Below are positions 9,059 through 17,010 of a stretch of DNA of 34,017 bases, in pieces (within the stretch, counting starts at the first letter, position 1; each line of letters starts with the position of its first letter). The stretch spans positions 1 through 34,017 of the forward strand of contig VXSY01000289.1 of the NCBI GenBank assembly GCA_009837725.1, written 5' to 3'. The notes beneath the pieces were generated by a model. That model saw only the letters and a list, made by a program, of their open reading frames with translations. It searched no databases and was not told where the DNA came from. The DNA comes from Gammaproteobacteria bacterium. Its GTDB lineage: Bacteria; Pseudomonadota; Gammaproteobacteria; Pseudomonadales; Azotimanducaceae. The translations under genes were made by a program, and so were the position numbers.

Positions 9059-10110
9059 CCTTCGTTGCCAAGCCCCGGACCCATCATCCGCTGCTGCAGG
9101 TCAACGACCTCGGCTTGACCCGGCGCGACTACGAGGGATCGGTCTCGACGCTTTGCGCCGGCTGCGGCCACGACTCGGTTTCCGCCGCCGTGGTGCAGGC
9201 GTGTGCGGAACTCGCGCTGCCGCCGCACAAGTTCGCCAAGGTGTCCGGCATCGGCTGCTCGTCGAAGACGCCGAGCTATTTCCTCGGCAACTCGCACGGC
9301 TTCAACTCGGTGCACGGGCGCATGCCGTCGGTGGCTACGGGCGCGAACCTTGCCAACCGGGAGCTGTACTGCATCGGCGTTTCCGGGGACGGTGACAGCG
9401 CCAGCATCGGCATCGGCCAGTTCGCGCACATCGTCCGCCGCCGCATCAACATGCTGTACCTCGTGGACAACAACGGCACCTACGGCCTCACCAAGGGCCA
9501 GTTCTCCGCCACCAACGACCGCGGCTCCACGAGCAAGAAGGGCGTGCCGAACCTTTACGAACCCATCGACATGATCTCGATGGCGCTGCAGATCGGCGCC
9601 AGCTTCGTCGCCCGCAGCTTCTCCGGCGACAAGCGCCAACTCGTGCCGCTCATCAAGGCTGGCCTGCTGCACGAAGGCTTCGCCTTCATCGACGTGATCT
9701 CGCCTTGCGTGGCCTTCAACAACCATAACGGCTCGACGAAGAGCTACGACTACATCCGCGCCCACTCCGGCAGCGTGGTGGACGCCGACCTCATCACCCC
9801 GCACGACGAAATCACCGTGGACTACGACCCCGGCGCCAGTGAAGACGTGGCCATGCCCGACGGCTCCACCCTGCGCCTGCGCAAGCTCGCCCACGACTAC
9901 AACCCGCACGACCGCGTCCAGGCTCTCCACTACGTCCAGCGCGCCCAGGAGGAAGGCGAGTTCGTCACGGGGCTGCTCTACGTGGACCCGACCGCCAGCG
10001 ACTGCCACGAAATCCTCGGCACCACCGAGACCCCGCTGAACGCCTTGGGCGAAGCGGAGCTATGCCCCGGCAACGCCGCACTCGACGGAATCAACGCCTC
10101 GTTTCGGTAA
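9055..10110 (+). CDS. korB: 2-oxoacid:ferredoxin oxidoreductase, beta subunit
   Basis: The protein has 351 residues. It has the beta-subunit Cys motif LCAGCGH at about residues 33-39. The thiamine-diphosphate site follows: GVSGDGDSASIGIGQ near residue 110, then DNNGTYGLTKGQFSAT. Later it carries GLLHEGFAFIDVISPCVAFNN, a typical KorB/PorB segment. It binds ThDP-Mg and, with the alpha subunit, performs CoA-dependent oxidative decarboxylation of a 2-oxoacid. Its ATG overlaps the alpha stop codon by 4 bp (ATGA at 9055-9058), so the two are translationally coupled. The set 5395-10110 reads as one operon. Confidence 0.9.
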   Translation: MTFVAKPRTHHPLLQVNDLGLTRRDYEGSVSTLCAGCGHDSVSAAVVQACAELALPPHKFAKVSGIGCSSKTPSYFLGNSHGFNSVHGRMPSVATGANLANRELYCIGVSGDGDSASIGIGQFAHIVRRRINMLYLVDNNGTYGLTKGQFSATNDRGSTSKKGVPNLYEPIDMISMALQIGASFVARSFSGDKRQLVPLIKAGLLHEGFAFIDVISPCVAFNNHNGSTKSYDYIRAHSGSVVDADLITPHDEITVDYDPGASEDVAMPDGSTLRLRKLAHDYNPHDRVQALHYVQRAQEEGEFVTGLLYVDPTASDCHEILGTTETPLNALGEAELCPGNAALDGINASFR

Positions 10111-10139
10111 GTGGGGCCGCGCCGCGGTCTGAAGGACTC

Positions 10140-10961
10140 ATGCCTTCGGTGCCCTTGAGCGCTGACCAGCTTGGCGACTTTGCCCGTGACGGGTTCCTCC
10201 ATGTGCCGGGGTTGGTGCCGGAGAGTGAGCTCGCGGCGCCGGATCGCGACAGCCTCGAACTGATCGAGCGCGGGGTGGCCGGGCCTTTCGGTGACAAGCG
10301 GTGGCGCTATCAGGAGGACGTGGAGAAAGGCAAGGAGCATTGCCTCTACCGCGTCAACGACCTTGCCGCAGCCGACATGCCGCCGAGCTTTCAGGTGTTG
10401 CTGGCGCATCCGCGGCTCCTTGCTGCCATCCACCAACTGGTGGACGGCGACGATTTCGCGGCGTCGGTGCATGCCTTGGTGTTCAAGCTGCCGCGCCACG
10501 GGGCACCGGCGCGGTGGCATCAAGACCCGGTGAAGGTCTTCCGCTTCCCAGTATTCAATGTGGACATCTACTTGGATGACGCCACCACCAACAACGGCTG
10601 CGTGCGTGCGTTTCCAGGCAGCCACCTCGCCGGGCACCACGACCCCGCGGAATCACCGGACTTCATCGAGAGTTGGACGGGGGGCGGCGACGAGGCAAGC
10701 GCCCGCCGCGCGGTTGCCATTCCTGCGCAGCGCGGCGACGTGATCTTCCACGCCACCACCTTGGTTCACGGCAGCCCGTGGAACCGCAGCGAGGATCTGA
10801 GGCGCACCATCTACTTCCACATCGATCACCGCCGAGATGTGGAACTGGCTGGCGACCGCTGGCCCCAGCACCAGTTTGCACAGGCTCGCGAAGTCACCGC
10901 CCGTGCCATCGCCATGCGGGCAGAGCGATGGCCTGAGGAAGAGCCTTTCCCCTACGGTTGA
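10140..10961 (+). CDS. Phytanoyl-CoA dioxygenase (PhyH) family Fe(II)/2-oxoglutarate-dependent oxygenase
   Basis: The protein has 273 residues. The iron-binding HxD is seen in ARWHQDPVKVF (H about 126, D about 128). The distal His is in TTLVHGSPWNRS (about 210) and the 2-oxoglutarate-binding Arg in LRRTIYFH. The segment NNGCVRAFPGSHL between them is typical of PhyH. The family hydroxylates acyl-CoAs or small natural products while consuming O2 and 2-oxoglutarate; the substrate is not readable. The ATG at 10140 is preferred because homologous sequence starts with LSADQLGDFARDGFLHVPGL. An in-frame ATG at 10062 would overlap korB. It lies 29 bp after korB and may be transcribed with it. Confidence 0.85.
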   Translation: MPSVPLSADQLGDFARDGFLHVPGLVPESELAAPDRDSLELIERGVAGPFGDKRWRYQEDVEKGKEHCLYRVNDLAAADMPPSFQVLLAHPRLLAAIHQLVDGDDFAASVHALVFKLPRHGAPARWHQDPVKVFRFPVFNVDIYLDDATTNNGCVRAFPGSHLAGHHDPAESPDFIESWTGGGDEASARRAVAIPAQRGDVIFHATTLVHGSPWNRSEDLRRTIYFHIDHRRDVELAGDRWPQHQFAQAREVTARAIAMRAERWPEEEPFPYG

Positions 10962-10979
10962 GCAGAGTCTTCGGGGCCT

Positions 10980-11831
10980 CTAAGGATCGTGCGCAAGCTC
11001 CGTGCCGTCGAAGTCCGCGACGATGCGGTCGAAGCGGGCCCTGATGCGCTCCTTCGTGCTCGCATGGGTGAAGATGTAGGCCTTGTTGCGGCGGATGCCG
11101 TTCAGCACGAGCTCGCCGATTCCGTCGATGCTGATGCCGCGAGAGAACAGTTCCGCCATTTCCTTCGCCCGGCGCTCCGCTTCGGCGCCGCCGCGTGGTC
11201 GGGGAGCGCCGTACTCGGCCGGGCGGTTGCGCCCCGATTGCAGGATGCGGGTGTCGACGATGTAGGGGCACAGCGCCGACACGCCGACGCGGAACGGCGC
11301 GAGTTCCTCGCGGGTGGCTTCGGAAATGGCCACGACGGCGTACTTCGAGGCCGAGTACACCGAGCCGCCGGGATGGGTCCACATCCCCATGACCGAGGCG
11401 GTGTTGACGATATGGCCATCACCGCCGTCCTTCACGGTTTCCTTGATGATCGGCACATACGCCCGCATTCCGTTGACGACGCCGTACAGGTTGACGCCGA
11501 GCACCCATTGCCAGTCCTGCTGCGTGGCCTCGTCGATGGGGCCGCCAGCGCCGACGCCGGCGTTGTTGCAGACGATGTGGACACCGCCGAAGTCGTCCCG
11601 AACGCGGCTTGCGACCTCTTCCACCTGGACGGAGTCGCTCACGTCGCAGCGGTAGCGACGGACATCGACGTTGGCGGTGTCGAACTCGGCATGGGACTTC
11701 GCGAGCGCCTCCTCTTCGACGTCGAGCATGGCCACATGCGCCCCGGCGCCGGCGAGCGCTCGCGTCATGCCGAGGCCGATGCCGGACGCCGCGCCCGTCA
11801 CCACCGCGACCTTGTTCTGAACCGTCTCCAT
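10980..11831 (-). CDS. Short-chain dehydrogenase/reductase (SDR)
   Basis: The protein has 283 residues. It carries the classical SDR cofactor motif TGAASGIG (residues 12-19), CDV after beta-4, NNAG near residue 88, a catalytic Ser in TASVMG, and the YxxxK pair in YSASKYAV (Y about 159, K about 163). The acidic residue after beta-2 (AMLDVEEE) suggests NAD(H) rather than NADP(H). It oxidises or reduces an unknown alcohol or ketone. The start is the ATG at 11831, with GGAGGTG 7 nt upstream, rather than the GTG one codon earlier. It is divergent from the thiolase-like gene at 11945, with a shared control region of 113 bp, and convergent with the PhyH gene. Confidence 0.87.
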   Translation of the reverse strand: METVQNKVAVVTGAASGIGLGMTRALAGAGAHVAMLDVEEEALAKSHAEFDTANVDVRRYRCDVSDSVQVEEVASRVRDDFGGVHIVCNNAGVGAGGPIDEATQQDWQWVLGVNLYGVVNGMRAYVPIIKETVKDGGDGHIVNTASVMGMWTHPGGSVYSASKYAVVAISEATREELAPFRVGVSALCPYIVDTRILQSGRNRPAEYGAPRPRGGAEAERRAKEMAELFSRGISIDGIGELVLNGIRRNKAYIFTHASTKERIRARFDRIVADFDGTELAHDP

Positions 11832-11944
11832 CACCGCACCTCCGCGTTGCTCGTCGCACGCGATGCTACGCCATCGTGAGTTTGCGAAGTCGCTGCCGGT
11901 GCGATGTCTGGTAACTTGGTGGCATCGAAGAGGCGCGGTTTTCC

Positions 11945-13419
11945 ATGAGCAATCCCAACACGCCAGTGCTGGTCGGGGTCGGCCAGTTCCTTAATCGCAT
12001 CGACGACTTGGACCAGGCGCTCGAGCCCTTGGAGATGATGCTGCGAGCGGTGGCGCTGGCCGAGCGCGACACCGGGGTTGGCGACCTCCTGCCCAAGGTG
12101 CGGTCGGTGCGCGTGACGCGGGGGATCTGGAGCTACGAGAACCCGGCGCGGGCCATCGCCGAACGAATCGACGCGACCGGGGCGGAAACGGTCGGCACCT
12201 TGATCGGTGGCAACCAGAATCAGGCCGTGGTGAACCGCACCGCCGACGACATTCTCGCCGGTCGCGTGGACCTCGTGCTCATCACCGGCGCGGAGAACGG
12301 CTACAGTGCGAACAAGGCGCGCAAGGCCGGGCGGGAGCTTGTGCAGACGAAGGCGCCGGGCACCTACGACTTCGTCATCGGTGCCGCACAGCAGCCGGAG
12401 CATCACGAGTTCGAGGTGGCGAAGGGCATCCGCCAGGCCATTCAGGTCTATCCGATGTACGACAACGCCATTCGCCACGAGCGCGGCGAAACCCTGAGCG
12501 AGCACATCGAACGGGTGTCCGGCCTTTGGGCGCGCTTCAACGACGTGGCGCAGGACAATCCCAACGCCTGGGTGCGCGAGGACATGACCGCCGAGGAGAT
12601 CCGCACCGCCTCGCCCAGCAATCGCCAGATCAGCTTCCCCTACACCAAGTACATGAACGCCAACATGATGGTCGCGACATGGGTGCGGCGCTCATCATGT
12701 GCAGCGTGGCGAAGGCGAAGGCGCTCGGCATTGGCGAGGAACGCTGGGTCTATCCGCATGTTGGAGCGCGAGGCTACGATCACTTCTCGGCTTCGGTGCG
12801 GGAGAACTTCCACTCTTCGCCGGGCATCCGAATCACCGGCGGCAGGGCGATGGAACTGGCCGGAATCGGCCCGGACGAGCTCGACTTCGTCGACCTCTAC
12901 AGTTGCTTCCCATCGGCGGTGCAGGTGGCGGCGAAGGAACTCGGACTTGCCGAAGAGCGGCAGCTCACCGTCACCGGCGGCCTCACCTTCGGCGGCGGGC
13001 CCCTCAACAACTACGTCATGCACAGCATCGCCCGCATGGTGGAGCTGTTGCGGGAAAGGCCGGGCGGCTGGGGCCTCATCACCGCCAACGGCGGCAATCT
13101 CTACAAGCACGTCCACGGCATCTACTCGAGCGCCCCGCCAGAGACGGACTTCCAGCACATCAACATGCAGGACGAGATCGATGCCCTGCCATCGCGGGAA
13201 TGCCTGGCGGCATACGACGGCGAGGCAGAGATTGAGTCCTACACCGTGATGTACGCGGCGGACGAGCCCGCCATTGGCCACGTTGCCTGCCTAACCTCGG
13301 CCGGCCAGCGCACGTGGGTGAACACCACGGACCCCGACCTCATGGCGGCGATGGTCGCCGAAGAGTTCTGTGGCCGCCCCGTGACGATCAAGGACGATCG
13401 GCTAGCGGTAACTGCCTAG
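11945..13419 (+). CDS. Thiolase-like acetyl-CoA acetyltransferase family protein, interrupted by a frameshift at 12673-12676
   Basis: The first frame runs from ATG 11945 (TPVLVGVGQFLNRID) through TLIGGNQNQAVVNRTADDI and LVLITGAENGYS to KYMNANMMV. The homology continues in another frame with DMGAALIMCS, then DFVDLYSCFPSAVQVAAKEL and TGGLTFGGGPLNNYV, ending at 13419. Removing one CG of the CGCG at 12673-12676 restores a protein of about 490 residues; a one-base loss is the alternative. The family is related to SCP-x thiolases with an extra C-terminal domain. The Cys in YSCFP is present, but I do not see the usual N-terminal CxS nucleophile, since GGNQNQ sits in that region. The role in acyl-CoA chemistry is therefore uncertain. 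It is followed by a repeat-bearing spacer. Confidence 0.8.
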
Positions 13420-13699
13420 GGCGACTGCCTAGTCACGGCACGCCAACCAGCGGCATAGGTTCCTCGCGCCCTTCGGACGCGCAGAGAGGGCGTCTTGCCA
13501 TGGCTGCAGCCAGTCGGTTTCGCTCCTCTTGGGGGGAGGGCGTCTCGCCCTCCAACGCGCCGAAGGCGCGTCAACGCGAGGGCCTTGCGGCGTGCCAGCA
13601 GCCAACGCACCAGCATCTTCGCCGCCAGGCCGCGAAGTGCGATAGGCTGCTTGGTTCTCGGCGGCCCACAACGTAACTCGCCCTTGAGGAAATCCCAAC
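13420..13699. other. Spacer with palindromic repeat, no gene seen
   Basis: These 280 bp contain a family B palindrome (13535-13553), a nearby short GC palindrome (GCGCC/GGCGC at about 13556-13568) and a partial family B copy (GAGAGGGCGTCTTGCC at about 13484-13499). The end provides the leader of the hydrolase gene with TTGAGGAAA before its ATG. Confidence 0.55.
13535..13553. repeat. Palindromic repeat family B, copy 1
   Basis: Perfect inverted repeat with arms GGAGGGCG and CGCCCTCC and a TCT loop. It is the same element, in the other orientation, as 31966-31984, which has an AGA loop. Confidence 0.9.
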
Positions 13700-14419
13700 A
13701 TGCCCGTTTTCCAACGCAGCGACATCCGCATCAACTACGAAATCCACGGCGAGGGCTTTCCCATCCTGCTGTTTGCGCCGGGTGGCATGCGCTCCGCCAT
13801 ATCGTTCTGGCGCGGTTCCGAATGGGACCCCATCGAAGCACTCTCGCCCCATTACCAAGTGATCGCCATGGATCAGCGCAACGCCGGCGAGAGCACCGCC
13901 CCGGTCACCGCCGACGACGGTTGGCACAGCTACACCGACGACCATGTGGCGCTGCTCGATCACCTCGGTATCGAACGCACCCACGTCATGGGCGGCTGCA
14001 TCGGCGGCCCGTATTGCTTCGGCGTAATGGAACGGCTCGGCGACTGCATCGCGTCGGCCATCCTGCAACAGTCCATCGGCGACGACGGCGCCAACCGCCC
14101 GCTCTTCTACGACATGTTCGACGCGTGGGCCGTCAACTTGAAACCGACGATGCCGAACGTGCCCGAATCCGCTTGGACCAGCTTCCGCTCCAACATGTAC
14201 GACCACGACTTCGTCTACAACGTCTCGCGAGATTTCGTCGCCGGCTGCCAGACGCCGATGCTCGTCCTCATGGGCTCCGACCCTTACCACCCCGAGACCA
14301 CCTCCCGCGAAATCGCAGACCTCGCTCCCAACGCGACGCTGGTGGAGCGGTGGAAGAACGCGGCGGAGGACGGCACCGTCCAAGTCGCGCTCGACTTCCT
14401 GCAAGCGAACACCCCGTAG
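13700..14419 (+). CDS. Alpha/beta-hydrolase-fold protein with Cys at the nucleophile elbow
   Basis: The protein has 239 residues. It shows the fold landmarks: GEGFPILLFAPGGMRS (oxyanion loop), VIAMDQRNAGES, and the nucleophile elbow MGGCIGG, where Cys about 100 replaces the usual Ser. The acidic residue is in LVLMGSDPYHP (D about 194). The usual C-terminal catalytic His (GHxP region) is not seen; the equivalent stretch reads LVERWKNAAEDG before the final helix VALDFL. Dienelactone hydrolases also use Cys, but they keep the His. Activity and substrate are unknown. The ATG at 13700 has GAGGA about 10 nt upstream. The stop codon TAG abuts a family C palindrome. It precedes a VOC gene and an amidase, which suggests a small catabolic cluster. 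Confidence 0.8.
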   Translation: MPVFQRSDIRINYEIHGEGFPILLFAPGGMRSAISFWRGSEWDPIEALSPHYQVIAMDQRNAGESTAPVTADDGWHSYTDDHVALLDHLGIERTHVMGGCIGGPYCFGVMERLGDCIASAILQQSIGDDGANRPLFYDMFDAWAVNLKPTMPNVPESAWTSFRSNMYDHDFVYNVSRDFVAGCQTPMLVLMGSDPYHPETTSREIADLAPNATLVERWKNAAEDGTVQVALDFLQANTP

Positions 14420-14441
14420 GGGCGACCCCTTGTGGTCGCCC
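14420..14441. repeat. Palindromic repeat family C, copy 1
   Basis: Perfect inverted repeat with arms GGGCGACC and GGTCGCCC and loop CCTTGT. It starts directly after the hydrolase stop codon. A second copy with the same flanks (TAG before, GTG after) is at 31857-31877. Confidence 0.88.
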
Positions 14442-14479
14442 GTGCGTCTCCCGTGGCGACCGAAGCGAGAGAGCCAGGC

Positions 14480-14917
14480 GTGAGCATTCAACGAGTCGTC
14501 CCGTTCCTGGCGGTCGCCGATGTCGCGCGTTCGGTAGCCTTCTACGTGGAGGGCCTCGGCTTCGAGATCAAGCTGCAATGGCGGCCCAGCGGTGAGCTTC
14601 GCTGGTGCCAGATCGAGCAGGGCGGCGCCGCGCTGATGTTGCAGGAGCATGGGCCCGGCCAACATGCTGACGGCAAGGGGCAGGGCGTCGTGATTTGCAT
14701 CTTCTGCGACGACGCCGTGGCGCTCTACCGGCGGTTCCTGGCGAACGGGATTGCCGCAGAGGAGCCGTACGTGGGCAACGCGCTGTGGGTGACCAGGGTG
14801 GTCGATCCCGATGGCTACAAGGTGGATTTCGAGAGCCCGACAGATGCGCCGGAGGAGATGACGCTGTCGCAATGGGAAGCATCGGAGCGGGGGAAGGGAG
14901 TTGCCGCGCATGAATGA
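14480..14917 (+). CDS. VOC (glyoxalase/bleomycin-resistance) superfamily protein
   Basis: The protein has 145 residues from GTG 14480. It has two beta-alpha-beta-beta-beta halves. The first half opens with VVPFLAVADVARSVAFYVEGLGFE. The second ends with the typical VVDPDGYKVDFESP, whose Glu is a common metal ligand. Members bind a divalent metal and act as isomerases, dioxygenases or drug-binding proteins; nothing here fixes which. An earlier in-frame GTG at 14432 lies inside a palindromic repeat, so I reject it as the start. The 3' end overlaps the amidase start by 8 bp, which indicates co-transcription with the amidase. Confidence 0.8.
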   Translation: MSIQRVVPFLAVADVARSVAFYVEGLGFEIKLQWRPSGELRWCQIEQGGAALMLQEHGPGQHADGKGQGVVICIFCDDAVALYRRFLANGIAAEEPYVGNALWVTRVVDPDGYKVDFESPTDAPEEMTLSQWEASERGKGVAAHE

Positions 14918-16334
14918 CGAAGACCTTTGTTTCACCTCCGCCACAAACCTCGCGCGCCTGATTCGAGCGCGCGAGCTATCGCCAGTGGAGGTCACGCAGG
15001 CCGTGATCGACCGCATCGAGCGCTTCGACGGTCGCGTCAACGCCTTCTCCCGCTTCGCTCCGCACATGGCCATGCGGGTGGCAAGGGTTGCCGAAGCTGC
15101 GGTCATGGCTGGCGACCCCCTCGGCCCCCTCCACGGCGTTCCCGTCACCATCAAGGACCTGTTCGATCTTGAAGGCTTCGTCACCGAGTCCGGGTCGCAA
15201 ACCCAAGCCACCGCCACCGGCAAGCAAGCGGCTACCGCCGATTGCCCCGTCGCCGCGCGCTTGAAAGCCGCCGGCGCCGTCATCCTCGGCAAGACCACCA
15301 CCCCGGAGTTCGGCTGGACCGGCGTGAGCCGCAGCCCCCTTAGCGGGATTACCCACAATCCCTGGAAGCACGGCTTCAACGCCGGCGCCTCCTCCGCCGG
15401 TTCTGGCGCCGCCGCCGCGGCCGGCTTCGCACCCCTGCATCAGGGTTCCGACGGAGCCGGCTCCATCCGAATGCCGTCGCACTTCAGCGGCGTCTTCGGC
15501 ATCAAGCCCACATGGGGACGAGTTCCGCACGTCCCTGTACGCAACAACGACCTCGTGTCACACGTTGGCCCGCTATCCCGCACCGTCGAAGATGCCGCCC
15601 TCTTTCTGAATGCCACCGCTGGCGCTCATCCACTCGATCACACGAGCCTCACCGAACCCGCGCGCGACTTCACGGAGAACCTATCCCGCGACGTCACGGA
15701 CCTCCGAGTCGCGTTCAGCCCCAACCTAGGCCACGCCCGAGTCGATCCCGAAGTCGCCACGCTAGTCGCCGCCGCCGCGCGCACTTTCGAATCCGCCGGC
15801 TGCGTCGTAGAGGAAGTGAACCCAGAATGGGGCCCCCTCGGTCCTGAACTCGGCCGCTTCTTCTGGTCCGTCCACGAAGCCCCCTTGGGGCAATACCTGG
15901 AAGAATGGGAGTCCCGCATGGACCCCGGCCTCGTCGCGTGCATCCACGCAGGCACTGGCCACTCGGCCGAAGACTACATGGCCATGCGCGCCCGCAAGCT
16001 CGACTACATCGAACGCCAAAACCGCTTCCTGGCCGACTGGGACCTGCTGCTCACCCCAGCCGTGTCCGTCGCCGCCTTCCCCGCCACAAGGCTTCAGCCA
16101 GAACACTGGCCCGAACACCCGTGGGACTGGCTTTCCTGGGCCGAATTCTCCTACCCCTTCAACATGAGCGGCCTCCCCGCCGCCAGCATCCCGTGTGGCT
16201 GGACCGAAGCGGGCCTCCCCGTCGGCCTGCAAATCGTCGCACGCCGCGGCCAAGACGCCAAAGTCCTCCGAGCCGCCGCCACTTTCGAGCGTGCCCAGCC
16301 TTGGGCCCAGCGTCGCCCGTCCTTCGATCCTTAG
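14910..16334 (+). CDS. Amidase (amidase-signature family)
   Basis: The protein has 474 residues and the Ser-cisSer-Lys triad of amidase-signature enzymes. The Lys is in VPVTIKDLFDLEG (about K82). The cis-Ser is in the GASSAGSGAAAAAGFA loop (about S160). The nucleophilic Ser is in GSDGAGSIRMPSHFSG (about S185). The C-terminal half carries PAASIPCGWTEAGLPVGLQIV, also typical. It hydrolyses a carboxamide to acid and ammonia; GatA is unlikely because no gatB or gatC is nearby. The ATG at 14910, preceded by GGGGGAAGGGAG, is chosen over the TTG at 14901. It overlaps the VOC gene by 8 bp. Confidence 0.9.
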   Translation: MNDEDLCFTSATNLARLIRARELSPVEVTQAVIDRIERFDGRVNAFSRFAPHMAMRVARVAEAAVMAGDPLGPLHGVPVTIKDLFDLEGFVTESGSQTQATATGKQAATADCPVAARLKAAGAVILGKTTTPEFGWTGVSRSPLSGITHNPWKHGFNAGASSAGSGAAAAAGFAPLHQGSDGAGSIRMPSHFSGVFGIKPTWGRVPHVPVRNNDLVSHVGPLSRTVEDAALFLNATAGAHPLDHTSLTEPARDFTENLSRDVTDLRVAFSPNLGHARVDPEVATLVAAAARTFESAGCVVEEVNPEWGPLGPELGRFFWSVHEAPLGQYLEEWESRMDPGLVACIHAGTGHSAEDYMAMRARKLDYIERQNRFLADWDLLLTPAVSVAAFPATRLQPEHWPEHPWDWLSWAEFSYPFNMSGLPAASIPCGWTEAGLPVGLQIVARRGQDAKVLRAAATFERAQPWAQRRPSFDP

Positions 16335-16479
16335 CAACGCTCGGTTGCAGTCGGGGCCGCTGGGAGCGTGGGCAATCCTGCCCTCGCATGCACCGCTAGG
16401 CGCACTGTTCAAGGTGCCCTTCGCGCCTGTCGGCGTGTGTGAGCGCCATGTGTCTGCGACCTTGGTCTCTTGGTCGATG

Positions 16480-16775
16480 TGGCCGATGGCCTGATGCGGT
16501 TTCGGTGCTGGTGGGCCAGGAGGCGGCGCGGGGGGGGGCTGTCGGTAAACGTGGTGAGCCGTCTGAAGCGGGTGTGGGATGAGGAGTGCTGGTGTTGGGG
16601 CCAGCGCTGGCTTGACGAGGAATGGGTGTATCTATGGCGGCTACATCCACAGTTGGTCAGCGGGGAGACGGGCGGCTGTGCGTGCTGGTGGTGATTCGCG
16701 TCAGTGCCCGCAGGAGAAGCCCTTTCTTGCAATCGGTCATGGAGGACAGCGGGCCGCCGCATGACCAACTCGCGC
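16480..16775 (+). pseudogene. Decayed IS256-family (mutator-type) transposase fragment
   Basis: Pieces of one transposase are found in several frames. VSVLVGQEAAR lies at about 16504-16530. After a poly-G frame change, GLSVNVVSRLKRVWDEE, a Trp-rich stretch and GQRWLDEEWVYLW follow at 16537-16637. Further shifted pieces are RLCVLVVIRVSA and EKPFLAIGHGGQ up to about 16745. The order and wording match the central part of IS256-type transposases, from the segment before the catalytic domain into it. The catalytic DG after VYLW is lost to an indel. No ends or target-site duplication are visible. This remnant marks the left edge of the defence island. Confidence 0.65.
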
Positions 16776-16785
16776 GTTAGCAGAT

Positions 16786-16813
16786 TTGACAATAGCTCGT
16801 GCAGAAGTATGCT
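16786..16813 (+). promoter_or_regulatory. Candidate sigma-70-type promoter of the ABC-3C operon
   Basis: A perfect TTGACA (16786-16791) is followed after 16 bp by TATGCT (16808-16813), in a locally AT-rich stretch just after the transposase remnant. It would give a leader of about 190 nt to the GTG at 17011. This is a sequence match only. Confidence 0.35.
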
Positions 16814-17010
16814 GTCGCTTCACTCCAATCTCGATCTAATACAGATGCTTCCATCCATCCGAAATCTACAGCGCTCTCGCTCGCGTCCTCTGCATGCCGA
16901 TCCAGTCTTGGGCACGCCCACAACTTTGTTGCCATTGCCGAGAGGGAGACGATTGTCGATCGGTCAATGCGGCGTGCAACGCGCCTAGCGGAGTTCCGAG
17001 GCATCCTGCC

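Larger units (their letters stand above)
16335..17010. other. Non-coding junction between amidase and the ABC-3C system
   Basis: The first about 145 bp show nothing recognisable. The IS256 remnant occupies 16480-16775. The last about 220 bp are visibly richer in A+T than the surrounding genes and probably hold the promoter and leader of the defence operon. In-frame codons from ATG 16894 to 17010 encode a Cys-rich stretch without domain character, so I exclude them from the gene. Confidence 0.5.

Noticed and set aside
13571-15379. Open frame of 602 codons on the minus strand
   Set aside because: It lies opposite the hydrolase, VOC and amidase genes, has no domain, and is the kind of long shadow frame expected in GC-rich coding DNA.
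14910-16334. Amidase as GatA of the tRNA-dependent amidotransferase
   Set aside because: No gatB or gatC nearby, and the neighbours are catabolic genes.
16409-16792. Open frame of 127 codons on the minus strand, rich in His, Arg, Ser and Pro
   Set aside because: The plus strand of this region carries transposase words; the minus frame is low-complexity shadow.
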